Assembly (NCBI GenBank): GCA_963575745.1 | Contig: CAUYUJ010005779.1 | Location: 1 to 58,583 of the forward strand | Reading direction: 5' to 3' | Length of the DNA stretch: 58,583 nucleotides | Origin: Prorocentrum cordatum | Lineage: Eukaryota; Sar; Dinophyceae; Prorocentrales; Prorocentraceae | Part shown: in pieces, positions 9,757-18,753 of the stretch | How positions within the stretch are numbered: the first letter of the stretch is position 1 | Layout of the letters: every line of letters begins with the position of its first letter | Notes under the pieces: model-generated | What the model saw: the letters and a program-made list of their open reading frames with translations, nothing else | Databases searched by the model: none | What the model was told of the DNA's origin: nothing | Made by a program: the position numbers and the translations under genes

Positions 9757-9935
9757 AAGGAACATCAGCACAGAGGCCCGAAAGGAACATTCAACACGTT
9801 GTAATACGCTCGAGCCAGAACAGAGGCCCGAAAGGAACATTCAGCACAGAGGCCCGAAAGGAACATTCAGGACAGAGGCCTGAATGGAACATTCAGCAAG
9901 GGGCCCGAAAGGAACATTCAACATCATTGAACCTG
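9757..9935 (+). repeat. Minisatellite, AGAGGCCCGAAAGGAACATT units
   Basis: Five to six copies of a 26-32 bp unit (CAGAGGCCCGAAAGGAACAT plus a variable tail); the first two tails contain AACACGTTGTAATA. There are no unique spacers between units, so it is not CRISPR-like. Confidence 0.85.
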
Positions 9936-10312
9936 TAATGGGTCCTTTTCTGGTCATTGTTCAAACCACCCTATTGCAAGACGACGCATTTAAATGCCCT
10001 GGCTCGAGACCCTTGTGAAGGGCTACATCCGTGGCAGTGGGGTCCCGAGAAACTGCTGGCGCACCCCCCTGGGCCGTGCGATGGCAGCAGCTGGCAGCGG
10101 GTCCGTTGACGAGAGGAGCGGTCACGTTCTGGGGGGCATGCGAAGTCGCCAATGCCCCATGCAACCATGATGACCCAGTCACCAGCCTTAGATTCACCCC
10201 GTTCTCCTTAGCTCCATCTCGCTGCCCCTTCCCTCCTACCTCCCCGTCTCTCCCCCGTCCTCCCTCCTCCGCCGCCATCGCCCTCCATGATTCCTAAGCC
10301 GTCCCAAAACAG

Positions 10313-11135
10313 CTGTGAGCCGCTCGAAGGTTCTGGATGTGGAGCGCGTGGAGGACAGCAGCACCGAGTCGGCCGATGAAGGCCAGGTCAGCGAGCAGAT
10401 GGATCAGGCCACAGGGGCATCGTTGGCAGTCCAGCGCATCGATGACCTCGACGAGGAGCAGCTGCTGCAATTGACGACGAAGATCGACCCGGCCGACCAG
10501 GGGGTGAGGATTGGCCTCACCAGTCTGCAGGCGCGGCAGCTGCTTGCGCAGAGGGAGGCCATGGAGAAAGCCCAGCAGGAGACTCCAGCAAGCGGCGGCG
10601 CCATGTCAAGCGGCGAGCCACGCGGCGCAGGCGGCGAGCCAAGCGGCGCCGAGCCAATTGGCGGGCCATGCGGCGAGCCAAGCGGCGCCGAGGCAAGCGA
10701 GCCAAGCAGCGCCGAGGCAAGCGGCGAGCCAGGCAGCGGCACGTCAAGCGACGACGCGCCATTGGTGGCGCCGAGCCAGTTGGCGGAGAGCCAGGAGGCG
10801 GGGAGCCAGGCCGCGGTGCACCTGGGCGACAGCGCAGGTGGCGGCGAGGGTGGCGCGGCCGCAGCGGCAGTGGGCGGCGTTGAGGCAGGCGGCGCCGAGG
10901 CCAGCGGCGCCGTCGACGCCGCAGCCCCCTCTGCGCCTACGACGCCTGTCAAGCATTCGACGCGCTGGAGCCGCAAGCCCACGGTTCAGGCCAGCGCCGC
11001 GCAGCCAGCCATGCCCTGGGATCCGAGTGTCAACAGCAGCGCCCAGTCCTTCGCCGACACCTTGTCAGCAGAGCTCGAGCTCGAGGAGAGCATCTACACC
11101 CAGGCATCGCCGCGTCATGAGAATCCTCTCATGGC
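10313..11135 (+). CDS. Gene B, middle exon: Gly/Ala/Glu/Ser-rich protein region
   Basis: A polypyrimidine tract (about 10195-10280) leads to an AG at 10311-10312. Coding then reads SRSKVLDVERVEDSSTESAD, AVQRIDDLDEEQLLQL and LTSLQARQLLAQREAMEKAQ, followed by a disordered region built from GGEPSGAE and SSAEASGEP repeats and a conserved-looking end TRWSRKPTVQASAAQPAMPW. A plain ATG start is lacking (the listed frame begins at a GTG), so this is taken as an internal exon. Coding continues to about HENPLMAEE before the palindromic repeat cluster at 11146. Function unknown; predicted largely disordered. Confidence 0.5.
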
Positions 11136-11145
11136 GGAGGAGGGG

Positions 11146-11392
11146 TCATCAGCTCAACGGAGAGCCTGGTCAACGCACGTGCGTTGGCCGTGCGTTGACC
11201 CGATGACCTGGTCATCGCACGTGCGTTGACCGTGCGTTGACCCGATGACCTGGTCATCGCACGTGCGTTGACCGTGCGTTGACCCGATGACCTGGTCATC
11301 GCACGTTGACCCGATGACTCCTCTTCCTCCTCCTCCTCCTCCTCCTCCTCCTCCTCCTCCTCTTCGATTCCTCAACGTTGCCCGCCCCGCAG
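11146..11392 (+). other. Intron made of palindromic 42-bp units, (CTC)n tract and AG
   Basis: It starts with GGGGTCATCAGCTCAACGG and a palindromic core at 11168-11189. A 42-bp unit containing GCACGTGCGTTGACC follows, starting at 11206, 11248 and (truncated) 11290. A (CTC)n pyrimidine run then ends GCCCCGCAG, with the AG at 11391-11392. The next block (11393) is clearly coding. Confidence 0.65.
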
Positions 11393-11980
11393 GCGTCTGA
11401 CATGTCCAACCTTGAGGGTGAGAAGGCTGTCACGGAGAAGCTCGCGAGCGTCCCCCACTCACCCGGGCGGAAGTCGTACCTTGACTCCCAGGAGGACGGC
11501 GCTGACCCGATGGGCTTCGAGATCGACGAGACCTGCAATAACGGCACCTGTTGGAAGCAGATGCGCGACGCTGAGTTCAAGTTCGGCACCAAGGGCAAGG
11601 CAGGCAATCCTGCTGCTGGACGCTGGCAGAGGCATATCAATGGCAGCAGCAAGCAATCGCAGAAGGACAAGGCGGACTACGCGGCCCTCCAAGGGAAACC
11701 AGATCAGCAAGAGGCGTTCAGGGCCAAGTGGCTCAAGGAGAAATATTGCGAGTGGGTCATGGAGAAGACCCACACGAAGAACTACAAGAAGCGCGAGTAC
11801 TCGGACGGCAGGTACCTGTGCGCCAACAGGATCATCGTGGAGGAGGGCGGCGGGCGCCAGGGCAAGCTGAACGCCACCAACTACGCTTTGCGATGCTTGG
11901 CCATGGGCCATCCGCGGGCACCAAGGCTTGTAAACACACTTCCTGGCAACTTTTCTCGGAGGAGGTGGGCGAGCGTTTAA
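11393..11980 (+). CDS. Gene B exon: Trp/Lys-rich conserved module
   Basis: From the acceptor at 11391-11392 coding reads ASDMSNLEGEKAVTEKLASV, then KFGTKGKAGNPAAGRWQRHI, ADYAALQGKPDQQEAFRAKW and YKKREYSDGRYLCANRIIVE. This lines up with gene C (VGRLWAQDKKLN, LEADYNAVGKAYDKQRLFRM, YKTREQTIDTGMSGEYLSFY), so it is the second conserved module of the family. The frame stays open to TAA at 11980, but the exon probably ends at a GT near 11930 (GCTT|GTAAAC), since coding resumes at 12051 after CCCTCAG. The module is basic and Trp-rich, suggesting nucleic-acid or protein binding; this is inference. Confidence 0.6.
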   Translation, partial: ASDMSNLEGEKAVTEKLASVPHSPGRKSYLDSQEDGADPMGFEIDETCNNGTCWKQMRDAEFKFGTKGKAGNPAAGRWQRHINGSSKQSQKDKADYAALQGKPDQQEAFRAKWLKEKYCEWVMEKTHTKNYKKREYSDGRYLCANRIIVEEGGGRQGKLNATNYALRCLAMGHPRAPRLVNTLPGNFSRRRWASV

Positions 11981-12050
11981 CGGGGAGGAGCTTCGGGTGA
12001 GGAGGGATGGAGGAGGAGGACGACGAGGGGGTAGGAGGATGAGCCCTCAG

Positions 12051-12953
12051 GCAACGTGGTGCGAGTGGCGCAAGGACATCCTCTTCTTGTACAACGTCGA
12101 GGGCGTGTCGGAGGACCTGGAGGAGGTGTGGTCCCTCACGAAGAAGTGGTTCAAGGAGGGCGGCAACAAGACGAACCTCGCTGACGCCATGGGCACGCCC
12201 CAGGCTCAGATGGGCGAGATGCGGCAGCAGGAGAATTTGAGAAATCAGCAGGCGGCCACCGCTGCGATCGCGGCCATCGAGTCGAAGGAGGCAGCCGCCA
12301 CGCAGGCGATCGCCGCAGCCGCAGCTGGGCAGGCGACCATCGCAGCCGCAGCCGCGGGGGCCGAGGCAGGTGGAGGCAAGTCCACTGGCGAGACAGGCAC
12401 AGCCGCGCCGAAGGCAGGCGCGAAAAGAAAGGCCCGTGGCACCGAGACTGCACCTGGTCCAGAAGAGCCGCCTGCTACGAGGCAGAAGAAGGAGCAGACA
12501 CCCCTCCAGATGAATATGGCCGCGGCGAAGACGACCAAGCTCAACTACAGCCTGGCCACTGCGAGCTGCATCTCGATCAAGGCGGAGATCCAGAAGGCGA
12601 TCGGAGAGTGGGCCTACTTCAACAACTCGGATGCGCAGAAGGCGCTCGTCGAGGCCGAGGAGAAGCTGATGCAGGCTATCCGCGAGAACGACTGGTTTGG
12701 GATGTTCACCAGCAAGGAGCTGACCACCGTGGCCGCCTGTGCAAAGGCGGGCAAGCAGGAGAATGAGTTCGAGGTGCAGCTGAAGAAGTTCGTGGACACG
12801 ATCGGCCCCCTCATCATCGAGCTCCAGTCGGAGTCGCGCTTGCTCAGCGCCGCCCACCAGGCTCGCGTGAACGAGAAGCAGAAGATCCAGAAGGAGAAGG
12901 CCCCCGCTACTGCCAAGGACGGCGCGAAGAAGAGGAAGCGCCAGGGGTCGTGA
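12051..12953 (+). CDS. Gene B, last exon: Ala-rich and basic C-terminus
   Basis: After the acceptor CCCTCAG (AG at 12049-12050) coding reads ATWCEWRKDILFLYNVEGVS, EEVWSLTKKWFKEGG, a long Ala/Ile coiled segment (AATAAIAAIESKEAAATQ), a basic patch KAGAKRKARG and a helical end (AEIQKAIGEWAYFNNSDAQK, AAHQARVNEKQKIQKEK) finishing KKRKRQGS and TGA at 12951-12953. Gene C ends in a comparable helical and basic region (SAEDLIKTISKDEKWSWANN, LREARKQITAF). The KKRKR tail looks like a nuclear localisation signal. A DNA-associated accessory role is possible given the neighbouring transposase, but is not shown. Confidence 0.65.
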   Translation, partial: ATWCEWRKDILFLYNVEGVSEDLEEVWSLTKKWFKEGGNKTNLADAMGTPQAQMGEMRQQENLRNQQAATAAIAAIESKEAAATQAIAAAAAGQATIAAAAAGAEAGGGKSTGETGTAAPKAGAKRKARGTETAPGPEEPPATRQKKEQTPLQMNMAAAKTTKLNYSLATASCISIKAEIQKAIGEWAYFNNSDAQKALVEAEEKLMQAIRENDWFGMFTSKELTTVAACAKAGKQENEFEVQLKKFVDTIGPLIIELQSESRLLSAAHQARVNEKQKIQKEKAPATAKDGAKKRKRQGS

Positions 12954-13027
12954 TGGACTACTGCGCCGACCTCCTCGAGTGGGTGCCTGTATGTGGCAAC
13001 TCGTGGGCTCAGGCATGCCAGCGGAAT

Positions 13028-13280
13028 CCAAATCCTCCTCTTCCTCACCCCTGTCATCCAAGTTATCCTCCGCCTCCTCCTCCTCCTCCTCCTCCTTCTC
13101 CTCCTCCTCCTCCTCCTCCTCCTCCCCGTACTCCTGCATCCCCTGCCCCTCGAGAGCCTTCCCCTTTCCGTCATTCATCCTCAACCGTTCGCTCCTCCTC
13201 CTCCTCCTCCTCCTCCTCCTCCTCCTCCCACGTCCTCCTCCTCCTCCTCCTCGCCCTCCATCTCTCAATCCTCATCCTGA
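13028..13280 (+). repeat. (CTC)n pyrimidine tract downstream of gene B
   Basis: Long CCTCCTCCT runs with short interruptions; open frames on both strands are Ser/Pro/Leu or Glu/Arg low complexity. Confidence 0.85.
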
Positions 13281-13463
13281 TCCTCGCAACGTTGTCCCCC
13301 CCCGAGGGCGAGTGGAGTTGCCTCGCGAGGGCGATCGTGGAGGTGGAGCGGCCGACGCTGCGGCTGGGGCGCTGCAGGTCCTCCTCCTCCTCCTCAATCC
13401 CCTCGCCCCCTCCCCCTCGTCACAAAGTCCAGCCCAGGCCAGGAAATCCCAGGCGCGCGGTGG

Positions 13464-13498
13464 AAATCCAGGGCGCGCGCGGTGCGCGCCCTGGATTT
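13464..13498. repeat. Perfect 15-bp hairpin
   Basis: AAATCCAGGGCGCGC pairs perfectly with GCGCGCCCTGGATTT around a GCGGT loop. Confidence 0.8.
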
Positions 13499-13540
13499 TC
13501 GCGCCCGGCACGGGCAGACGGGCCCCCGCGGGCGCCCAGA

Positions 13541-13692
13541 CTGAGCGTTGACCGACCCCCCGTTGACCCCCGTTGACCGCCCATTAAACGCTATATATAT
13601 ATATATATATATATACAAAAGTCAACGGTCAATGGGTCAGCGTTGACCGACCGTTGACCCGTTGACCGTTGACTGGGCGGGCCCCCACGTTG
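13541..13692. repeat. GTTGACC repeats flanking a (TA)n tract
   Basis: CCGTTGACC words lie on both sides of a (TA)n run at about 13590-13614. They resemble the outer arms of the CACGTG palindromes but lack the core. Confidence 0.65.
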
Positions 13693-13699
13693 TCCGTTG

Positions 13700-14400
13700 A
13701 CCACTTTCCTGCGTTCGCTCGATGGTGCACCTGGTTTCCCTGGGCCGCAGGGTCGAACTGGGGAAGAGAGAGAGGGGGGGCGGGGGAGGAGGAGGGAGGG
13801 GGGGAAGGGAGCAGGAAAGGTGGGAGGGAGGAGGGAGGAGAAGGATAGAGGACCGAGGATTCTGAAACTCCCGAGGTCTGACCAGGTGCTGCACATCGTG
13901 CCTGGCCCTCTTTTGAATTTAATTTGCTGCGCTGGCCTCGAGCGACGCTGGACGTCGCAATGCTGATAAGGAGGGGGATGGGCACCCAGCAGATCGTGGC
14001 CCGTTGCTCGTTAACGGGCCCCTCGGGCCTGTTCGAGATCCGATTCGGTGGTCCGTGGGCCGCGGGGGGAGGGTAAGGGGAGGAGTACAAGCAACCGAGG
14101 CAGTGCAGAGCGCAAGGCGATTCCTTGTGCACGTGGTGACGCACGCCGAGCACCCATGCCAACCCTTTAGCCAATTGTTATTGACGGTTGTCTTGGGTTC
14201 ATTTGCGCATTAGTGAGATCGATCGAGTGGGATCGATCGTCGAAGGTTGGGGGGGGGGTGAGATCGAAGTGGAACATGTACATTGGAAACGCGTATGTGT
14301 ACATCGCTATATGCCAACATCGAACTCGCGAAGGCATGTGTGCTCGAGCAGCGGATTAATGTTTCCGCGCACTGGCGTTGACTAGCTGCCCGACCCCGCA
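13700..14400. other. No gene seen; purine-rich stretch
   Basis: Contains a GGGAGGAGG-rich block (about 13755-13860), then mixed sequence up to the ATG at 14401. Nothing else supported. Confidence 0.4.
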
Positions 14401-15531
14401 ATGGCATCATCAAGAGTACGGAAAGGCAAGGTGAGACGTTTCACGTATGTAGATATGGAGCAGTACATACCAGTATACGAGCAGGAGGAATTCAATGCGC
14501 ATGTCACAACAATGCGGAAGGCGGGTGCCGATCTATTGCGGCATTTTGAAGGGCTTTACGCTGTCGGCAAGATCAGCGCCCAAGACTTTGCTGTATCTTG
14601 CCACCTTGCCTTTGAGGCAGGATGCCTCGGTGGCGGCTTTCAGAAGTATTCCCAACCTCCTGGGCTCCAAGGCGGCAGGCACCAGCAATACCTCGACACC
14701 CAGTTTCAAGGAACAAACCTACATACATACATAGATGTACCGAGGTCTCTACCGAGGAAAGGCTTGTCCGACACGATATCATTGCAAGTGTCTCTTGCGT
14801 TTGAGAGTGTTGCAGAGGAGTTGCGAGACCAGCCCAGCCTCTTCGCCGATTGCAATTCTAAAGTGTGGCCCCCGTGCGTTCGCGATCACCCTGTGGCCAA
14901 GCGCTGCAACGCTGAGCAGTTGACTCGGCTTATGCCACTGGCTTTATACACTGACGGAGTCAGGTATCAGAGCCCTACTAGTTCCAATTGTGATAGCATG
15001 ACTGGGGTGTGGTTGGTAAATATGGTTCCGGAGAAGAGGCATTTGGTGGCCACGTGGCGCGCAGGTATAAATTGTCGATGTGGGTGTAAAGGGTGGCATT
15101 CTAACTGGGTGGTTCTACGATATCTTAGGTACGTTTTAGAGGCAATGGCGCTTGGGAAACGGCCAGAGGTGGACATGCATGGAAAACCGTGGCCAGAAAA
15201 CCATGCCATGACACGTATGTTGTTGGCATACGGCCGTGACCTGGGCTTCATCGGGGCAACGTGCTGGGTCAATGGGGATCTCATGGACGTGCATAAAACC
15301 CAAGGGCTCCCAGCAGTTTCGGCTACCTACAATCCATGTATGTTCTGCAAGTGTACTAAACAAAACATGCATGCACATTACGATTGCATGCGGGACAATG
15401 AGTGGCCATGGGAAGCGGTCCGCGACGGTGAATATGAATCATTTTGCCGCTCGTGCGAGCACGTCGTTCACGTGCCTGACAATGAGACCCTGCAGATTGT
15501 GTCGAAGTCGATCGAATTCAAAAAGGTGTAA
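14401..15531 (+). CDS. Transposase-like protein, N-terminal block (copy I)
   Basis: ATG at 14401, 376 residues to a TAA. It contains PLALYTDGVRYQ, then RCGCKGWHSN, then GATCWVNGDLMDVHKTQGLP and NPCMFCKCT, and ends with paired cysteines (FCRSCEH). The same order of motifs occurs in the minus-strand block at 25838-26584 (LYFDGVPFT, CACGCRSW) and 25106-25816 (CPRCW, CHACARC), so the two are diverged paralogues. The pattern (an Asp in a DGV motif, a CxCGCxxW knot, a later MHxL motif and a final W-x-E-E/S motif) resembles CACTA or KDZ-type DDE transposases. On that reading the first catalytic Asp would be in DGV. The family call is inference. Confidence 0.55.
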   Translation: MASSRVRKGKVRRFTYVDMEQYIPVYEQEEFNAHVTTMRKAGADLLRHFEGLYAVGKISAQDFAVSCHLAFEAGCLGGGFQKYSQPPGLQGGRHQQYLDTQFQGTNLHTYIDVPRSLPRKGLSDTISLQVSLAFESVAEELRDQPSLFADCNSKVWPPCVRDHPVAKRCNAEQLTRLMPLALYTDGVRYQSPTSSNCDSMTGVWLVNMVPEKRHLVATWRAGINCRCGCKGWHSNWVVLRYLRYVLEAMALGKRPEVDMHGKPWPENHAMTRMLLAYGRDLGFIGATCWVNGDLMDVHKTQGLPAVSATYNPCMFCKCTKQNMHAHYDCMRDNEWPWEAVRDGEYESFCRSCEHVVHVPDNETLQIVSKSIEFKKV

Positions 15532-15533
15532 AA

Positions 15534-15791
15534 TTGCATGGCCCCACCCTTGTGCGCGATCTAGGTGTGTTGAAGAGAGGCGGCACCTTGACTTCGTCCG
15601 AAGCGTTGCAGAACCCACAAGATTTTCACAATTCCAAGACCCCAACAAACTTTGTGTTCTGGCGGGGGCAGACACCTGGAGTAGGTAAGCAACCGAGCGG
15701 GCTTGTGCGGCACAGGAACCCGATATTTTGTGCTGAGACAGGAATGCAGCCTCACAGGGCTTGCGCTGTGGATTTGATGCACACGCTATAA
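15534..15791 (+). CDS. Transposase-like copy I, second block with DLMHTL motif
   Basis: Coding resumes a few bases after the previous stop, in another frame: LHGPTLVRDLGVLKRG, then NPIFCAETGMQPHRACAVDL followed by MHTL and a stop. Copy II has FPDPMHALSFGVVQFW at the same place. D-x-M-H-x-L would carry the second catalytic Asp of a DDE transposase of this type. The change of frame against 14401-15531 means a frameshift, a tiny intron or decay. Confidence 0.5.
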   Translation: MHGPTLVRDLGVLKRGGTLTSSEALQNPQDFHNSKTPTNFVFWRGQTPGVGKQPSGLVRHRNPIFCAETGMQPHRACAVDLMHTL

Positions 15792-15796
15792 TCAGG

Positions 15797-16323
15797 GATC
15801 GTCTGGCGGCTCTTAAGCGCTATCTTGCGGCGGGTCATCCTGGCAAACCCTTGGAAACTGTTCGGGAACAAAAACACGAAGATCGAATCAGCAGTGAAAA
15901 AGATCAGAAACATGATGTTCGAATGGCAAGATCGTGAGCGCATACCCTGGGCTGATCGGCTTGGTGACCACACTCCGAGTACTTTGGGGGGGTATGCCGA
16001 AGGAGAAGTCTACCGTAAGAGGTGTGCATGTAGGACAGGTCGTGAGGTTGAAGGCCCACGAGTCGTTGATCGCTCTGCAGTTTGCTATTCACGTGGGGAA
16101 CACATACAAACACATCCTTCCTGAAGGCGAGCATTTGATGGGTTCAGCGGCCGCCCTGTGGGAATTCTACAGCTCCTTGAAAAGACACCCTGCAGTTGTC
16201 CCCGACCCTGCCATACCTCAGCTTTATGATTTGATGCGCACGTGCTTGTTGAGGGCCAAGCAGGCTGGCGCCTACGAGGTTCCGAAGTTTCATTTCGCCA
16301 CGCATTTAGTTCAAAGGCAAGGG
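15797..16323 (+). CDS. Transposase-like copy I, third block
   Basis: Two overlapping frames. One reads NPWKLFGNKNTKIESAVKKI, the next KAHESLIALQFAIHVGNTYK, EGEHLMGSAAALWEFYSSLK and KFHFATHLVQRQG. The second matches copy II (FHAAETHYVIEFTLHVVLDE). A likely intron (about 16323-16557), containing Gly- and Glu-rich low-complexity frames, follows before the last exon. Confidence 0.5.
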
Positions 16324-16557
16324 GGGTGCCAAATACTTGCCCAGCCCCACCCCTTCGGTAGAGGTGGAGGCGGTGACGGTGAATGTGAGCGGGCGGGGTG
16401 GGGAGAGGGGAAAGAGGCAAACAGCATAGCAGGTGGAGGAGGGGGAGCGAACAACAGCCAGGTGGAGGTGGTGGAGGAGGTGGATGAGGACATGGAAGAC
16501 GAGAAAAACGAGGGGCAAAGAGTTCCCGCGACAGGATCAGATACCAATGAAATCCAG

Positions 16558-16718
16558 TTTTGTACGCTGTGTGGACTGACGAAAGCATCAATTTGGCATC
16601 TCGCACTGTGGCAGAACACGCGCACCAGCAGAAGTTCGAGTATCGGATTTTCAAACAGTTGAACAGCATAGCTGATCTAGGCTTGGACCGCAGGCTTTAC
16701 TCTCCCAAGTTTTACTGA
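16558..16718 (+). CDS. Transposase-like copy I, last exon with WTDESIN motif
   Basis: After the acceptor AATCCAG (AG at 16556-16557) coding reads YAVWTDESINLASRTVAEHA, then FEYRIFKQLNSIADLGLDRR and TGA at 16716-16718. Copy II carries WAVWFEEGLNRWIAKLSRAA at the equivalent position. The conserved Glu is a candidate for the third catalytic residue. No start codon lies in the block, which supports its being an internal or terminal exon. Confidence 0.5.
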
Positions 16719-16987
16719 CGCCGCCCAAGCCTCACAACTTAGCCGCCCCCTCGTGGCTGAACGACGTTTGCCAGAGGATATGTGACGCACATGGGCTCCC
16801 TGATAATGCTGCAGACGACCCTGATGCATGTGATGCGGACACTCTGGTTGCTGTGGTAGCGAACGAGGTCGAGCGCGGTGATAAACGCTGTCCTGGCCCC
16901 TTCCCTTGTCATGGATGCTCCCAGAACACGGGCGCCCCCACCGCAGACTTCCATGTCAATCTCATGTTGCTTCACCTTGTCCCTTAA
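16719..16987 (+). CDS. Short coding-like block without its own ATG
   Basis: An open frame reads AAPSWLNDVCQRICDAHGLP, ADTLVAVVANEVERGDKRCP and CHGCSQNTGAPTADFHVNLM before TAA at 16985-16987. Composition and lack of repeats suggest a real exon, perhaps of the gene continuing at 17082, or the tail of the transposase after a 1-nt frame change at the TGA. No family recognised. Confidence 0.35.
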
Positions 16988-17081
16988 AGGGGAAATCGGG
17001 AACAACATCAGATTGACATGGAACTCGCTTTATCTCTCTCTCTCTCTCTCTCCCTCTCTCCTTTGGTATGCACTTCCGCAG

Positions 17082-17834
17082 GCTAGCTCGTGGGATATCA
17101 TTCGAAACCTGAACATCCTGCTCTTGTTTGGTGGCGAGGCCAAGGCCGCGCGCATCTGTAATTACGAGACGGTGATGTTCGCCTACACGTTTGATGCGAT
17201 TAATCACCACCACCAGAACATTAATACTCTGAGGGGGGCGTTGCTGGCAGCATACTATGTGCACATGATGGCGCCAAAGGGCGTGGCCTGGGCCAGTCCA
17301 GAATGCAAAACGTGGCTGTCATTTCTGTGCAGAGCTACCGATCAACGTTGCGCGACTGGTCATTCTGTTTTGGGCAATGGTAAGAAACGCAAGGCTGAGC
17401 CTGCCAACAAGAGTTCACTGGTGGTGGCATGGTTGCTTAACGTGTGCACGCTGCGATCAGTATATTTCGCAGTGGAGCAACCAATGAATAGCTTGCTGTT
17501 CAAGACGCCATGGTTGGCTGACGCCTTCATCACGGCGAAAGCCCATCGTTTCCTCACATCTCTCGGCCAATTCGGCGGCAAGAGCTGCAAACCAGTGGAA
17601 GTGTTCGCATCGATACCTCTGCATACCTGCCAGCAATTTCTAATTAAGAAGATCAGGAGAAATGGGTGTTCGTACATCCCCCTTACTAGGACATGCAAGC
17701 GTGGCCATATTTCTGGGAAAGTGAAGCAGACGCGTGCTTCGCAAGTGTATCCTACTATGTTTGCGCGCGCCATTGTTGACGCTACAATCGCGGGGTTTAA
17801 ATTCCCTGGCCGCCGCTCTTGGGATCGCGGGTAA
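17082..17834 (+). CDS. Dinoflagellate-type protein with E-Q-P-M-N-S motif
   Basis: A (CT)n tract and TTCCGCAG (AG at 17080-17081) precede coding SSWDIIRNLNILLLFGGEAK, then MMAPKGVAWASPECKTWLSF, KKRKAEPANKSSLVVAWLLN, YFAVEQPMNSLLFKTPW and SLGQFGGKSCKPVEVFASIP, ending at TAA 17834. From memory, predicted dinoflagellate proteins often show this order of a C-x-T/S-W region, an N-K-L/S segment, an E-Q-P-x-x-S motif and a G-x-F/Y-G motif; their function is not known to me. A faint likeness to the E-N-x motif of cytosine methyltransferases is not enough to name it. Confidence 0.55.
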   Translation, partial: ASSWDIIRNLNILLLFGGEAKAARICNYETVMFAYTFDAINHHHQNINTLRGALLAAYYVHMMAPKGVAWASPECKTWLSFLCRATDQRCATGHSVLGNGKKRKAEPANKSSLVVAWLLNVCTLRSVYFAVEQPMNSLLFKTPWLADAFITAKAHRFLTSLGQFGGKSCKPVEVFASIPLHTCQQFLIKKIRRNGCSYIPLTRTCKRGHISGKVKQTRASQVYPTMFARAIVDATIAGFKFPGRRSWDRG

Positions 17835-18730
17835 TCCACGACCAAAATCGTTGCGACGTTTTCGGGGTGCATGCGAAAACAAATAGGATGGAGAGGGTGG
17901 CGAGGGAGGGGGCGAGCACGATGATTGAGGACAAGGAGATGGCGGGGGAGTCAGAAGAGGAAGGAGGAGAAGGGCGGACGGGCGGACAAGACGACGGAAG
18001 TACGAATCAGGGCGGGAACGGACGAGGGGGTCAATGGGTCAATGGGTGGTCAACGCACGTGCGATGACCTCGTAGCCCCAAGTGCTTGGAAGGTTTGGAC
18101 AGAAGTCGCTGATGGGGTCAATGGGTCAATGGGTGGTCAACGCAAGTGCGATGACCTCGTAGCGCACGTGTGATCAGGAGGTTTGGACGGAGGTCACTGT
18201 GGGGGTCAATGGGTCAGACCTCGTAGCGCACGGGGCTCTCACAAAACATGGAGAGGAGAGCCTGCCCCCCCCCCCCCCTCGGAACTGCAGCGCCGCAGGT
18301 TTCGCAGCCCACGAAGAGCGGAGGGGCATGGACCCAGACATCCAAAGTCTTGATTTTATCAAGTCGCCTCAAACGTAATGATATTGAGTGATGGTTCTGG
18401 TATTTTTCAAACGCGTTGATATTGAGCGAGATGAATTGTTTTCTCTGAATATGCTTTGATGTTTTGCCATATGTATTGATTGTTGTGGCTTGGGATACTT
18501 GAGATCCAACCGCGGCACGATCGAGGCACTAGGCAGATCCCCTGGGCACTCTTGCACCCTTGCCCCGAACACAGAAAACAATACAGCATCCTTGCCTCTG
18601 GCACTCTGGCAGGATCCTTCGGTCTACCAGAGATAAATCTCAACATTTTGATAAAACGTCATCTTGGACATCCAAGGGCTTGCGTCCTTACCCGGTGGCC
18701 ATCCGTAGGCATTTCGGCTCGGACAACTTA
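17835..18730. other. No gene seen; repeat copies of the GGTCAATGGG/CACGTG type
   Basis: At 18028-18077, 18115-18165 and 18197-18230 there are three copies of a unit with GGTCAATGGGTCAATGGGTG and GGTCAACGCACGTGCGATGA or shortened forms, ending in CCTCGTAGC. A poly(C) run lies near 18268-18278. The remainder holds no convincing frame. Confidence 0.55.
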
Positions 18731-18744
18731 AGCTTTGGCTCAGG
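18731..18744 (+). other. Degenerate spliced-leader relict
   Basis: AGCTTTGGCTCAGG matches 10 of the last 12 SL bases (CTTTGGCTCAGG against TTTTGGCTCAAG) and lies 9 bases before the ATG at 18754. Confidence 0.35.
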
Positions 18745-18753
18745 CGCGTGCAC

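Noticed and set aside
9757-9935. Regular repeats considered as a CRISPR array
   Set aside because: Units are adjacent or nearly so, without unique spacers of constant length, in a eukaryotic context.
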